In this document: in pieces, positions 12,586 through 24,140 of the stretch
Position numbering within the stretch: position 1 is the first letter of the stretch
Layout: the number at the start of each line of letters is the position of its first letter
Origin: Akebia trifoliata
Lineage: Eukaryota; Streptophyta; Magnoliopsida; Ranunculales; Lardizabalaceae
NCBI GenBank assembly: GCA_017979445.1
Contig: CM030716.1
Location: 14,341,443-14,405,442, forward strand
DNA: 64,000 bases
Direction: 5' to 3'
The notes under the pieces: model-generated
Databases searched by the model: none
Told to the model about the DNA's origin: nothing
Seen by the model: the letters and a program-made list of their open reading frames with translations, nothing else
Position numbers and translations under genes: made by a program

Positions 12586-12789
12586 TCAAAGTAAAGTTTT
12601 GGCTAAGGCTATTTCAAGTGCTAGCCTAATCTTAGAATAAATCTTTAAAATGTCAAAAATAAATACTACGACAAGAATCTTCTTTAAATGTGCTACCACA
12701 TGGTAAAGAGACTTTGATGTAGTGATTTGGGTGTTTTCCTCCATATGTTTTTGCTTCATTTTACTCAAGTGAGCTACTTGTTTATCCAT
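12586..12789 (-). pseudogene. Gag-protease linker relic
   Basis: A 67-codon open stretch on the minus strand includes YHVVAHLKKILVVVFIFDIL. This resembles the linker that precedes protease in Tat-type gypsy polyproteins (pattern YDVxxHLKRIPAxLSVYDAL). It lies upstream of the protease relic in the same orientation. Its assignment depends on that order. Confidence 0.6.
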
Positions 12790-12979
12790 CCCTTCACTAT
12801 TAATTTTTTATAGCATTGTATTCCCTTGTGCTTCTATTACATCTTCCTATTCTATGACTTTTTCAACAGTTTTGTTCCGTTTTTTTTCTTGTTTTCTTTT
12901 TTCTTACTTTCATTAGACTTATTTTCTCTTTTCCTTTGATTTTCCCCTATCATTGAATCTTAACCTATCTCATTCTCCC

Positions 12980-13133
12980 CATTTCTATATTTTGTTTCCA
13001 TCACTATAGAAGTGTGATGGGCTTCTATTCATTCCAAGTCTTGATCATTTTCTTGTTCGAACAAAGTACCATTGGCTATTTGGTTGTAAATAATAGTTTG
13101 TAACTTGAAACAATGTTTAATCCGGAGTCCAAG
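12980..13133 (-). pseudogene. End of gag zinc-knuckle region, cut by insertion
   Basis: Minus-strand codons read KHCFKLQTIIYNQIANGTLF, the region after the Cys/His knuckle of gypsy gag (pattern HCFxLRxxIQDLIDxG). The reading stops at the LTR that starts at 13134. It picks up in the same frame beyond the inserted element at 36233, where codons for WCEL and a Cys occur. The target-site duplication is ccaag/ccaaa. Confidence 0.75.
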
Positions 13134-14706
13134 TGTAGACACCCCATTTTTGCACTCACCTGATTAATCAACTCGTCAACCTGATTGTGACGATTCCCAA
13201 TGATGGATGATTATTCCAATGTTTTATTTGTTACTAGATATGTTTCAGAAATTCAAATGAGGTATCTCAAACTAACAAAACTGTAGAAATCACACTACGC
13301 TAGAAAAATATAACCTCAAAAACATAAAAATTATCATCTTGCAGATAAAAAGAAACTTTACGATAAAATCAATAAAAAATGACCAAATAACAAAAATACC
13401 CATAATCTCAAAACATCCCTAGAGCCTACATTACACTTAGAAAAATCCTTTCAAACACATAAAACAACAAATCAAAATCAAATAAACCATTTCACCAATT
13501 TTCACAAAATTCAAAAAAATTACAAAAATGCCCCTCATAAAGTTCACGACCATTTTGCACAAAATTTTTTATAAATGATACAAACTAATATTCTGATTGA
13601 ATTTCTTAAGAAAAATCGATTCTAAAACATCATGGAACATTGAAAAATGACTTAAAATGTAAAAAGTCATCTTCGAGGGTAAAAAGATAATTTTATAATT
13701 TTAATAATTAAAAATTCTGAAATTAATAATTAAAATATTAATTAATGTAAAGTGAAATCCTAATTAAAATTAAAGTCACTCAAGTGAGACTTAACTCAAA
13801 ATCTTAATTAAAATTAAGTCAATCAAGTAAGACTTAAGTCAAAATCCTAAAATCAAGTCAATCAAATAAGACTTAAGTTAAAATCATAAATTCTAGACAA
13901 TCTAATAAGACCAAAGTCAAACCCTAATCCTAATAGAATTCTAATTAAACTCTAAAACTATCTAGTAGAATTCTAATTGAACTTTAAAACTATCTAGTAG
14001 AATTCTAATTAAACTTTAAAACTATCTAAAATATTTCTAATTAAACACTAACTCTATCTAAAATAATTCTAATTAAACACTAACTCTATCTAAAAAGTAC
14101 CTAAAAAAATTCTATAAATAAGGGTCTCTACAACCTATTTTCGTATCCAAGAAAAAATCATAGAAAAAGTAGGTCAATGAGCTTCCCCAACCTTCCCAAA
14201 ACCCTAATTTTGACGCCCTAATTCTTTACCTAACATTCATACCCTAACTTTAGCTCAAAAAATACTTAAAAACCTTTCAAAAATACCTAAAAATCTATAA
14301 ACAAATCAGAAAATTTTAGATTTAAAAGAGAAGTATTTCGTCTTGGAGATCTGAAGCAAATTCGAAAATAGAACGAAGTGAGGAGTGTTGTCCGAGGAGC
14401 TGTTCTATCATATCTGAGGGAACAAAACCGTTGCGTTAATATTTCTTACTTTTTTTAGTGGTTAGGTCTTTTAGCAATGTAATTTTTTTGAAAAAAGTAG
14501 AGACCGACGTTTGCCAGGCGGGTAGATGCCTAACACCTTCCAACCCCGTAACATGATCCCCGGATCCGTATTTTCTTTCGTAGATTAGTGTTATTTTCTT
14601 TTTAGAGTCCATGTTCGATTCCTAGATTGTAATAACTTGGTGACGACTTCCAAACCTCAAAAGTCAAAAGCGGATCCGCACACACCACGAATTGAGGGCG
14701 ATTTCA
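13134..14706 (+). repeat. 5' LTR of Tat/Ogre-like element (subfamily B)
   Basis: 1573 bp, from tgtagacacc to gggcgatttca. It pairs with 34684-36232, and both lack a block of about 120-180 bp that is present in the solo LTRs at 6622 and 18059. U3 holds repeats of the type aattaagtcaatcaagtaag and tagtagaattctaattaaac. Confidence 0.93.
14111..14120 (+). promoter_or_regulatory. TATA box of 5' LTR
   Basis: tctataaata followed by agggtctcta, the likely start-site promoter for the 23 kb element. Confidence 0.7.
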
Positions 14707-15909
14707 GTGGTGACTCCACTAAGGACTATTAAGGATCAAACTTGAAAAATCCTAAGTATGGGAGTATTGCTAAAATGACCTAGTTTTGTTATTTTATTTT
14801 TAATTGTTTGTTTATCAGTTTATTTTTCTTGGTTGCTCAATTATTTCTCATTGGTTTAAACTTTGAATATTTGCTTTGAAATGTTATTTTATATGGTTCA
14901 ATAAAGGGTCATTTGGAATGACTCTAGATAATGAAAGATTTCAATAAGTTAATTAAAGATGGAATGATGATCGTTGAATCGGAAAGCTTTTTTAGTTTTT
15001 TATTTGTAGGTGCATGTCGATCTGCCCTTTGGCAATATATCTTTAAAAAAAAATTCTTTTTTTTTGTTAATTGTGGGTCCATTAATAGTATAAATATATA
15101 AAAAAAAAACTCTTTATTTGTTGGGGCGAGTGTTGTTTTGTCCATCAACAATAAATTAAAAAAAAAGCAAAAAAAAAAAAAAAAAAAATTTTTTTTTTGG
15201 TTTTTGAGGTTTTGTTAAGCAGCAACCCATTGTTTTAATTTTTAGGGTGGTGTGTCCCCAGTAAAAATCCCTTTTCAATGGTCAAACCCTTAATGCTTTT
15301 AATGTGGTGGGTGGTGTGCCGTTAGTAGAAGAGTGTGTTTTCTACTTTCTATCTTCTTCTCAAATAAGAAGAGAATGAGACAGCAAGAAGGGGGCAGCAA
15401 CGTCTCTCTTTCTCACCTTCATCTCTCCTTGTCTCACATTGTTCAAACCAAAATCCAAACCTTTGTTCATGAAAAAACCATTGTTTCTCCATGATTGAAA
15501 TACAGGTTCTCAATCTGGCCCACAATGACCAAAACGAAGAGAATATCAAGAAGAAGAAATGTTAAAAATTGGTGCATTAGATTTCCTGAAAAAAAATTTG
15601 ATGTTTCATTGTCGATTAGAATTTTGAACAGCCTATCTATCTTTATTAAGTGAGAGTTTTTTTTTTTGCAAGACTCGTTTTTCTGATAGTTTACGAACCT
15701 GATGTATCCTCGGATTTGGACTGTTCTTAATCATTTTTCTTAAGAGTCAGAATATCTTTCACTACCATCTGATATAGTAAGGGATAATCGATCATATTGG
15801 ATCTGATAGAATTGAATCGGTTTTCTACAAGTAGAAGTGGATGAATTTGAAGATCTTGTGAATTTAAAGGACAATTCTAAAACCCTCATAAGGTTTGGTT
15901 CATCCGGTT
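14707..15909 (+). other. Leader of Tat/Ogre-like element, first part
   Basis: Non-coding. It contains A/T homopolymer runs at 15130-15200 and a CT-rich stretch at 15340-15430 that resembles the 5' untranslated region of a plant gene. This part may belong to the captured host transcript that follows, but that cannot be proved here. Confidence 0.45.
14708..14726 (+). other. Primer-binding site of Tat/Ogre-like element
   Basis: tggtgactccactaaggac begins one base after the LTR. It resembles the tggcgactc..ctgggga type of PBS that I recall for Tat/Ogre elements, reported to pair with an arginine tRNA. The tRNA assignment is from memory. Confidence 0.65.
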
Positions 15910-16371
15910 AAGTAAATTCAATCGATCCTCTCCTCCACATCGTATAGGTCATCCCTTTCAGCTTCCTTTGCATCCCTTGAATGCGTCTGAAACTCCTACC
16001 ATTCTCTCTCTGCCATAACTGTCTATGCTTTCATCCTCTCAACCTATTTCATGGTCATCTCTGGTTTCATCGATGATGTTATAGTCGAACCACCAGGCAT
16101 CGGTAGCACTTAAGATTGAGCCACATTGAGGTTTGACCGGTCTTATTTCTCCCCAATCAGGTCAACGACCAATACATCATTAAAGGACTTTCTTCGGACT
16201 TCATATTTGTGTTTGGAAGTGTCGCTATCATTCTCATGGATTTTACTTTGGATCGTAATCGTGCGAAGATTGTGAAAATTTCATTTGTTTTAGCTGGAGT
16301 TGCATCAAATATAATTGCTTTTGTGATGAGTACCCTTTGTCCGTATTAAGATTCTGGGTTATCTTGGATGA
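15910..16371 (+). pseudogene. Intronless broken copy of host OSTC/DC2 gene inside the retroelement
   Basis: Translation in shifting frames follows the small membrane protein OSTC (DC2) of the ER oligosaccharyltransferase complex from near the N-terminus to the stop. Seen in order: NSIDPLLHIV (15918), PFSFL (about 15953), MRLKL, then TVYAFILSTYFMVISGFIDD and VIVEPPGIGST (about 16018-16110), VNDQYIIKGLSSDFIFVF (about 16160) and DFTLDRNRAKIVKISFVLAG (about 16240). The end is RIKILGYLG and a stop at 16369-16371. Breaks include stops after HIV and GST, a stop in place of Arg in the FLRPP region, and at least three frameshifts. No intron is apparent. It lies in the leader of the 23 kb element in the same orientation. 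It could be a transduplicated host cDNA or an independent processed pseudogene. Confidence 0.85.
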
Positions 16372-18058
16372 TCTTCATTTGGATTGTGGTAATTTTTCAA
16401 TGTTGATAGTGTTTGGTGATTTTTAGTTTATTTGAAAGAAATGTATCAAATTAACAGTAAAAACAATTTTTGGAGCTCCATTGTTGCTGATGTATAACCC
16501 TTGCTACCTATTTGATTCAATACCTCTTTATGCCTTTTTTTATAAAAGCTTCTTGGGTTCTTCAGTTTTTTAGCTCTCATGTTGGGACGAGATCAATCAG
16601 CTAAATATCCTGTTTGTTTTGGTTTTAGATTTTTTTTTTTTTTGAGAAATTTCTTTAGTTAATTTGTTTGATCTCTAGAGTTTTTTCAGGGACGATTAAC
16701 TGTGTATATCAAAAGCCAATAGAGAATTTGAGTTTTATCGAAGTTTGATTGGGTCCCTTTCAAATCCAACAAAACCAATCCAAAAATCAAGTAAAAAAAC
16801 CTGATTTTGGGGAAATTTTGAGATTAATTCAAGTTCTTTTGTTTTGAAAAGGAAAGTTATTTTTTAAATTCTAAAAAACAAATTAAAAAAAATTAAAAAA
16901 AATAATGAAAAGGTTTTTTTAGTTGAGTCAACTCCGTTGAACTCGTACTCGATATGTGTGGTTTGGTTTTAATATATTGTCTTATGTGTTCTCACAATAT
17001 GCGTTGCAATAATACCCTAATTTGGAATGTGATGAGTTGGGTTGACTCGGTTGGATTATAGGTCTCATGCGACTCATCGTTTATTTTTTATGCATTCCAT
17101 TTATGTTTCACGCTAATGCTTCCAGTTTTCCATGTTATATGATGTTCAATGCTATGAAATGAGTTAACTCAATGAATCCACATATGAATAGGGTGCATGG
17201 TTTCTTTTTAATACCAAATTGATATGATTGTATCCCTTGGATATCTCGATTGCTCGAACCATTAAGTCTAACATGTTGATTGTGTGATTTTAATTAATTG
17301 TGTGATTTTAATTAATTGATTGATTTTGATTTGATTGATTGATTTTAATTTGCATGCTATGATTTTGATCTTGGTAATCTTCCAATGCTTGTTGGTGGCC
17401 CATTGATGATCTGATTTGGCCCATGGGCCATTCATCTGAAAAATGCCCCGAGCACACCCCACCCTGTATTGCACACACCACAAGCACGTTTACTGTTTTG
17501 CACGCTTGCATGTCCCAATATAGCCAATGTGGCACTAGTACATGGCTCGATCTGTTCGGAGATGAGACGTCATTCATGAAAATCACAACTCCAGTCACGT
17601 ACTTTAGGGTATATCAAATTGGGGTATAAGTACCGTCTAATCAAGTGACTCTAATAGGTATATCAATACACCCAGGCTGGAGCAACCTAAGCCTCTGACC
17701 TATTGTAAGCCACATGGTCACATGTCCCGTTTGCCAACGTAGTACTAGTACGTGGTTGGTCCCTTGTGGGATTCCAAACCATTTATGAAAGCTACAACTC
17801 TTAACTCATACCTGTAGGTATGTCAAAGAAGATCCTAGTACATCAGTTGCACTTCTTGGTCAAAACCAGTGCCTAGGCGAGATCCTGCTCCGATGAACTA
17901 CCGTCCTAGGAGGATAGACTACGTCTATTCTAGAACAGAGGTGATTTAAGAGTACATTTGCTAAAGTATCGCGCGTCACCTCTGATCTAGGGATTAAACT
18001 GACTGCTTTTGGCTTCAGAGAAGTAAGTTTAAGTTTTAGATTATCACTTATACGATAT
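16372..18058 (+). other. Leader of Tat/Ogre-like element, second part
   Basis: Non-coding. The first few hundred bases may be the 3' untranslated region of the captured OSTC copy. 17280-17360 has a low-complexity run built from attgattgattttaatt. Diverged repeats follow from 17505. Confidence 0.45.
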
Positions 18059-19806
18059 TGTAGACACCCCATTTTTGCATCCGCCTGATTAATCAAGTCG
18101 TCAACCCGATCGCAAAGGTTCCCAATGATGGATGTCTATTCCAATGCTTTATTTTGTTACCAGATATGTTTCAGAAATCCGGATGAGGTATCTCGAACTG
18201 ACAAAACTTAGAAACCACGCTACGCTAGGAAAATACGACCCCAGAAATATAGAAATCATCATCTTGCAAATCAAAAAGAAGCTTCACGATAAAAATCACT
18301 AAAAATGATTAAATTACCAAAATACCCCTAATCTCAAAATAACCCTAGAGCCTACGTTACGCTTAGGAAAACTCTCTCGAACACATAAAATAACAAATCG
18401 GAACCAAATAAATCATTTCACCAATTTTAACAGAATTTGATAAAATTACGAAAATGCCCCTCATAAAGTTCACAATAATTTCACATAAAAATTTTCATAA
18501 ATGACACAAACCAACATTCTCATTGAATTCCTTACGAAAAATTGATTCTAAAACATCCTAGAACATTAAAAACCGACTTGAAACGTGAAAAGTCCTCTCC
18601 GGGGGCAAAACGATAATTTCACAATTTTTATAATTAAAAAATTTGAAATTAATAAATAAAACATTAAATAATTAAAGTGAAACATTAATGAAATTAATTT
18701 AAAAAGTTGAACCTAAAAAATCGATTAATTGGACTCTCAGGCAAAATTGTTGAGGGTTCGTGGGATATTTCTTTAAGGACCCCTCCATTTGGGGGTCCAA
18801 AGAATTAAAGATATAATAAAAAGGGGTTCTCCAAAAATTTAAAATCAATCAAGCAAGACTAAAGTCAAGATATTAAAGTCAATCAAATAAGACCAAAGTC
18901 AAAATTAAAGTCAATTAAGTAAGACTAGAGTCAAGTATTAAAGACTAAAGTCAAAACCCTAAATCAAAACCCTAATCTAAACTAATCGAGTCAATCTCAT
19001 AAGACTAAGGTCAAAACCCCAAATCAAAACCCTAATCTAATCAAGTCAATCTCATAAGACCAAGGTCAAAACCCTAAATCAAAACCCTAATCTAAATCAA
19101 TCTCATAAGACTAAAGTCAAAACCCTAAAGACTAAGTCAAAACCCTAATTGAAACCCTAAAAGAAACCCTAATCAAACCCTAATGCTTCTAAAAACTTTA
19201 TAAATAGGAGCCTCCACACCCTATTTTCGTATTAAAGAAAAAATCCTAGAAAAAGTAGGTAAAGAAGCCTCCATAGCCTCCCCAAAACCCTAATTTTGGA
19301 GCCCCAACTCCTTTCCTAACACCCCTACTCCGATTTTAGCCTAAAAAACACCCAAAAATCTCTCAAAAACATCCCAAAAATCCACAACAAATTCGAAGTA
19401 CCCAGATCCAAGAAGGAGATACCTTACCTCGGAGATCAGGAATCAGATCCGGAAATAGAACGAAGTAAGGAATACGGTACAAGGAGCCATTCTCACCAGA
19501 TCTGAGGGAATAACACTTTTGCAGATTAAAGGTAAATTTTTTTTAATTTTTTTTAATCTAGGTTTATCATTAGCAATGTAGATCTATTTGGGATAAGTAG
19601 AGACCGGCATTGGCCGGGCGGGGTTGGTGCTTAACACCTTCCAACCTCGTAACATGATCCCCGGATTCAGATTTCTATAGTAGATTAGTTCTTTTTATCC
19701 ATTGTAGGGTCAATTTGGTTCCTAGACCGTAATAACTAGATGGCGACTCCCAAACCTCAAGGGTCAAAAGCGAATCCGCGCACCCCGCGGATCGAGGGCG
19801 CTTTCA
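18059..19806 (+). mobile_element. Nested solo LTR, Tat/Ogre-like family, subfamily A
   Basis: 1748 bp from tgtagacacc to gggcgctttca, with a perfect TSD gatat (18054-18058 and 19807-19811). No internal domain. It matches the solo LTR at 6622-8362 more closely in structure than the LTRs of its host element, including the shared block 18718-18835. Its U3 has several aaaccctaa-containing short repeats (18950-19190). Confidence 0.95.
19196..19206 (+). promoter_or_regulatory. TATA box of nested solo LTR
   Basis: tttataaatagg lies at the place equivalent to the TATA boxes of the other LTRs, followed by agcctcc. Confidence 0.65.
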
Positions 19807-19899
19807 GATATATCAAACCAAGTTACCACGTACCGTCTGATTGAGTACGTTCGAGAGGTATATAGGTGTACTTTGGCAAGGGTGGCCAGATAAAAATGC

Positions 19900-20459
19900 A
19901 TTGCACATCATAAGCTTAGAGTTTAGAAACATCCCCTATAAGTCACAACTCGAACTTATCTTGGGTGTTCCCGGGTTGTTTATTGAATGGGACCTTGTGA
20001 ATGATAAATGTATGTGAATGATAAGATCAGAATGTATGGTTGTCCTCAAGGATTAAAGTTTTTTGTTTTACCTGATTAAAATGGGTGCACTGACCCACTG
20101 AAGAATCCATTTCTTGCAATAATTCATAATGACCCAGTCCATCTCGATCCAATAATCATAATGGGCCAAGCCATTTAAATCAAAATGAAAATCAAATTCT
20201 TTTCTAAATTTGGGTTTCAACCCATTTTCAAAGAAAAAAAATGGTTTGCAAAAAGAAAATATTTTCCAAAAAAGATGTTTTACAAAGCAAAGAAAATAAA
20301 AGAAATAATTTACAAAATGATTTGTTTGAGTAAGGACTTACAAAGATATTTTACATGGACTTTGGAAGTGTACTAAGATACCCGTTAGTGTCAAATCAGG
20401 ATGCTAATCGCAAGCAATAACCCGATTTAGCAGTTAGTCAAAACAACCATCATAGGGAT
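19900..20459 (+). other. Leader spacer before ORF1
   Basis: No domain recognised. A lysine-rich ORF of 63 codons at 20185 looks like a chance product of A-rich sequence. Confidence 0.45.
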
Positions 20460-21433
20460 GCACCTTGTAGAGAAGATCAATTTTGGAAAATTCATGTTGA
20501 GGAGTGCTCTATACTTCAACGAATTTGAAATAGACTGAAACCTCTTATGTGCTAATGGCCAAACGTTGGAACCCTTACCTTCACATATTCCATATTGGGC
20601 GTATGCACTTGTGCTCCACTCATGAGGATTATTATGGCATTATGGGGATATCCAGTTCAGGAACTCTAGTCAGGCCCTCATTGAAGACAGGATATTCTGG
20701 TGACCTTGTCACATGATTGAACATTTCAAAAGAAGAAGCCAAGGCCCTAGTCCATGACGGGAGATTGGACTTAATACCTTTATTGGGCCCGTATCGCTCT
20801 CGCAACTATCCCGTCAATGTAAAACCCGAAGTCTGATGAGCTATTAGAAACTATCGATTGTGCCTAGGAATCCTAGCCCAATACATGCTGACCTCCAAAA
20901 GTGATGGCCAAACTATCTCTGAGTCCTTCGTAAATATAGCCTCTCAACTCTCAAGGAAAGCCAACCTAGTACCTCTCATCCTAGCTGAAACTTTCTTAGG
21001 TCTAGATACCATAAAAAATGGTAGGCGAGAAAGCTTCAAAGGAAGTCTCCACTTATTCTATATGTGGTTGTGTGATCGTCTCAAAATTGTAGATGTTCCT
21101 TCAAACCTCGAGTATGGGCCAAAACATTTTTCCAAAAGAAACTTGTTAGTGCGTCACAACTCAGTCAAGGCTTGGAGCAAATTGTTAAATTATCGCCTTG
21201 CCCGTCATATCGGTTTAAGATGTCCTTGGTGGATGACTGATCCCCCTGTTCTAGGAACCAAAGGATCCTACTATGTTCGTCTGATCGATTTAGAAGAAAC
21301 ATCTTTCTACAAATCGACATTGATCCCAGAGCAGTATGACGTACCCATAGAATTATCTTTATCTCAATACAAAGCTTTCTTCCCTCCCGAGCCATTGATT
21401 GAAAAGTTAGTGCATCTGATTGAGAAGGCTTAG
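20460..21433 (+). pseudogene. Extra ORF upstream of gag (ORF1, DUF7745-like)
   Basis: A 191-codon open stretch (20858-21433) includes LVPLILAETFLGLDTIKNG, GSLHLFYMWLCDRLKIVD, LEYGPKHFSKRNLL and RCPWWMTDPP. These motifs belong to a plant protein family annotated as DUF7745, which I recall from plant genomes and retroelement annotations. The same frame continues upstream (GPYRSRNYPVNVKPEV) across two adjacent stops at about 20834, and more diverged parts of the domain appear in other frames back to about 20460. Position between leader and gag matches the extra ORF1 of Ogre-type elements. The function of this ORF is not known. Confidence 0.75.
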
Positions 21434-21828
21434 ACCAAAGAGCCAGTTGTTAGGATTAAAAGGATCAAGCCTGATAGCAATCCTGATGACCATCAAGACA
21501 AAGCCAAAACGTTCATGTAAAAATAGTTCAAGTCAGATTTGTTAAAAGATGTTATAATGAGAACATTTCTTTGTCAATCATTTTCAATAAAGTTATTTTC
21601 TTCTGAATAAATATTTATTTATTTCTCTTTTGAATGATCATTGCGTGGATGGATTAAATAATGGATTGGTGTGCAAACTTCAATAAAATGACTCATTAAA
21701 ATGTTATCAAGGGGATAACACTGAAATTAATTAAATCTACCTTTGATGGGGTATATAGGATTATCATTGCGCCCAAACTCAAGCGTCCACCTCCTAGTTG
21801 GAGTCGTAAGTGTAGTCGATTAGAACGA

Positions 21829-23370
21829 ATGACAACACCAATTCAACAGGCAGAAATGGCTTCCGAGTCTGAGCTTACAGAGATCCGTAAGATTTTGGCA
21901 GCTTTTGCAATGATATAAACAGTTAAGAGGCAAAGTAGAAATTCTAGAACAGATTTCAGAATCAACGAACAATCCCCTTGATGATCCAAAAGGAAAATGG
22001 GTAGAAGAAAATGTAACGAGACGTGCACATGAAGTCTTTGAACTTGACGGGGATGATGAGCATTTCGATGAAAATCTGGTGCTAGCCAACAGGATGTCTC
22101 AGTTAGGGTCAACTATGAAGAGTATAAAGGGTATCGATGAAATTTCAGCAGGCATTGAAGCTCTGAATCGTATCGCTAGAATTCATTTGCCAGAGAAGTT
22201 TGTAATACCTGAAATAGATAAGTTCAGTGGGGTAGGTTGTGCAAAAATGCATCTCAAAGTGTATGTTACTAACATGCGCACTATGGGGCTCAGTGATGAA
22301 CAGATGATGTTGTTATTTCAACGGACTCTATCTGGGTTAACTCTACGATAGTTGATGTCTCAAGATCCAACTATAATAAGTACATGAGAGACCATGTCAA
22401 AAGTTTTCTGGCATCAGTATAAATACAGTACCGAGATTGAGACTTCAAAAAGGGATTTGGAGTCAACTAAATAGAAAAACGGGAAAACATTCACTGATTT
22501 CATTGGTCGTTAAAGGGTTAAGACTGCCCAAATGTGGGATAGACCCTCAGAGAAGGAATAAGTGGCAATTATCTTGAAAAACCTTATACAAGGATACGCT
22601 CAACACCTAGTCGCCCAATATCTCCTTATTTTTGAGTCCTTGTTACAAGCCGGAAGCCAACTCGAGGATGTTTTTGCTTCTTGGGTTCTTTCTAACCCCT
22701 CGGACAATAAGTCTAAGAAATCCTATGTTCCCAAACCTAGCACCAACCATGTTTACATAGCTAACATGTCAGCTATCTCAGCTCAACCCCCAGCTAGGAC
22801 TAATAATTAGGTTCACCCAAGTCAACCTCAAACTCGGTGTCAGTTTACCAATCTAGGGATGAGTCTCACTGTAGCTCTTCACAAATTGATGAAAAAAGGG
22901 TTTCTTACCCCTATCCAACCCCGACCTTTACCAAATCCCTTGCTAGCTGGACACAACTCTAACTTGTTCTGCGAGTTCCATCAAAACTCTAGCAATCACA
23001 CTGATCGATGTATCACCTTGCGCTATGCCATTCAAAATCTTATTGACAACAAAAATGTCACAATCCCTAATCCAACATCACCAAATGTCACCACTAATCC
23101 ATTACCTGCTTATCAACCCCCACCAACCCTAAACATGGTTTCTAACACCTAATTACCATTTGACCCTATATCTCTCATCCATCCCATCCAAATCAAATCT
23201 CCCAGTTACCCCATTGTCGGAATAACTTTCACTGATGAAGTCTTCACTACAAGCTACGAGTTCTTCGATCTAACCTCAGACGATACATACTGTTTATCCC
23301 CACCTCATTACAGTAGTCCCGCATTCACTAGTTACCTATTAAGCTCAAATGAATCCAAAAGATCCTGTCT
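21829..23370 (+). pseudogene. gag of Tat/Ogre-like element
   Basis: The ATG at 21829 starts MTTPIQQAEMAS. One frame then runs from about 22000 to about 23370 with only point stops (for example the one at 22349 after GLTLR). Domains: the retrotransposon gag core (FVIPEIDKFSGVGCAKMHLK at about 22200, then QDPTII, QYKYSTEIET, KTFTDFIGR, MWDRPSEKE, ILKNLIQGYAQHLVAQ) and a C-terminal LFCEFHQNSSNHTDRCITLR knuckle-like motif at about 22975. Stops mostly replace Gln or Trp codons. The region forms the virus-like particle shell in intact relatives. It cannot encode a full protein here. Confidence 0.9.
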
Positions 23371-23507
23371 CTTTGACAGATGAAGATCCATACTTGCTGA
23401 CTGAAGAAGATGAGTCTTTCTCCCTCTCCTGCGATGAAATTAGACATATGACCTGAGGAAGAAGATTCTTTAAGCCACCAGAACTACGTGTTGACAATCT
23501 CACAATC

Positions 23508-24140
23508 TTGGTGAGAAAAGGAATAGATCCCATTAAAGAGAATATTGAAGAAGATGACTCCGTGATCAAGCAATTGAAGAAATCAATGGCTAATATCTCA
23601 GTTTGGAGTTTACTCATGGTTTTTACTACTCATAGAGAGACCGTTTTCAAAGTATTAAATATTGTCCAAGTTTCCCTCGATACTTCTCCAGATCAGCTGG
23701 CTAATATAGTAGGGGCAATTTATGTAGAGAATATCTTATCCTTTTCATACTCAGATCTCCCAAAGGAAATAACAAACCATACTAAGCCTTTGCATATCAC
23801 AGTCGATTATAACGGGATAAGGGTACCTCAGGTTTTATTGACAATGGAAGTGTACTGAATGTCTACCCTTTAAAGACTGCTACCTGCATCGGATTTAAGG
23901 CTGAAGATCTCAAGCCCACTAATCAAGGTGTTAGGACCTATGATAACACCAAGAGGGATGTACAGGGAATTTTGCACCTTCGATTGTCCACAGGTATAGC
24001 TGAATTTCTTATGGAATTTCAGGTTATTGATATCTAGTCATCTTTCAATCTACTGTTAGGGAGACTATGGTTACACCAGATCAAAGCCATACCTTCCACG
24101 CTACACCAAAAAGTTAAATTTATTAAAGATGGACTAGTAA
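23508..24140 (+). pseudogene. Protease of Tat/Ogre-like element
   Basis: An open stretch (SVWSLLMVFTTHRETVFKVL) leads into NHTKPLHITVDYNGIRVPQV. A frameshift follows at about 23838, and the active-site region then reads FIDNGSVLNVYPLKTAT in the next frame. The catalytic triplet is Asp-Asn-Gly instead of the usual Asp-Ser/Thr-Gly. The end motif LLLGRLWLHQIKAIPSTLHQ (about 24050) is conserved. A stop interrupts just before it. Confidence 0.87.

Larger units (their letters stand above)
17505..19900 (+). repeat. Diverged ~200 bp leader repeats, interrupted by a solo LTR
   Basis: Units share cactagtacatggct/actagtacgtggttgg and tatatcaaa..ag..accgtct.at. They appear at about 17530-17690 and 17740-17870, with a further partial unit at about 19807-19900. 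The last unit begins in the TSD of the inserted solo LTR, so the LTR landed inside the array. Confidence 0.6.

Noticed and set aside
18950..19190. aaaccctaa motifs resembling plant telomere repeats
   Set aside because: They are irregularly spaced and mixed with tcaagtcaatct-type repeats within the U3 of a solo LTR. This is not a telomeric array.
20858..21433. 191-codon ORF as an independent host gene
   Set aside because: Its position between leader and gag, with the same frame extending upstream across stops, makes it the extra ORF of the retroelement.
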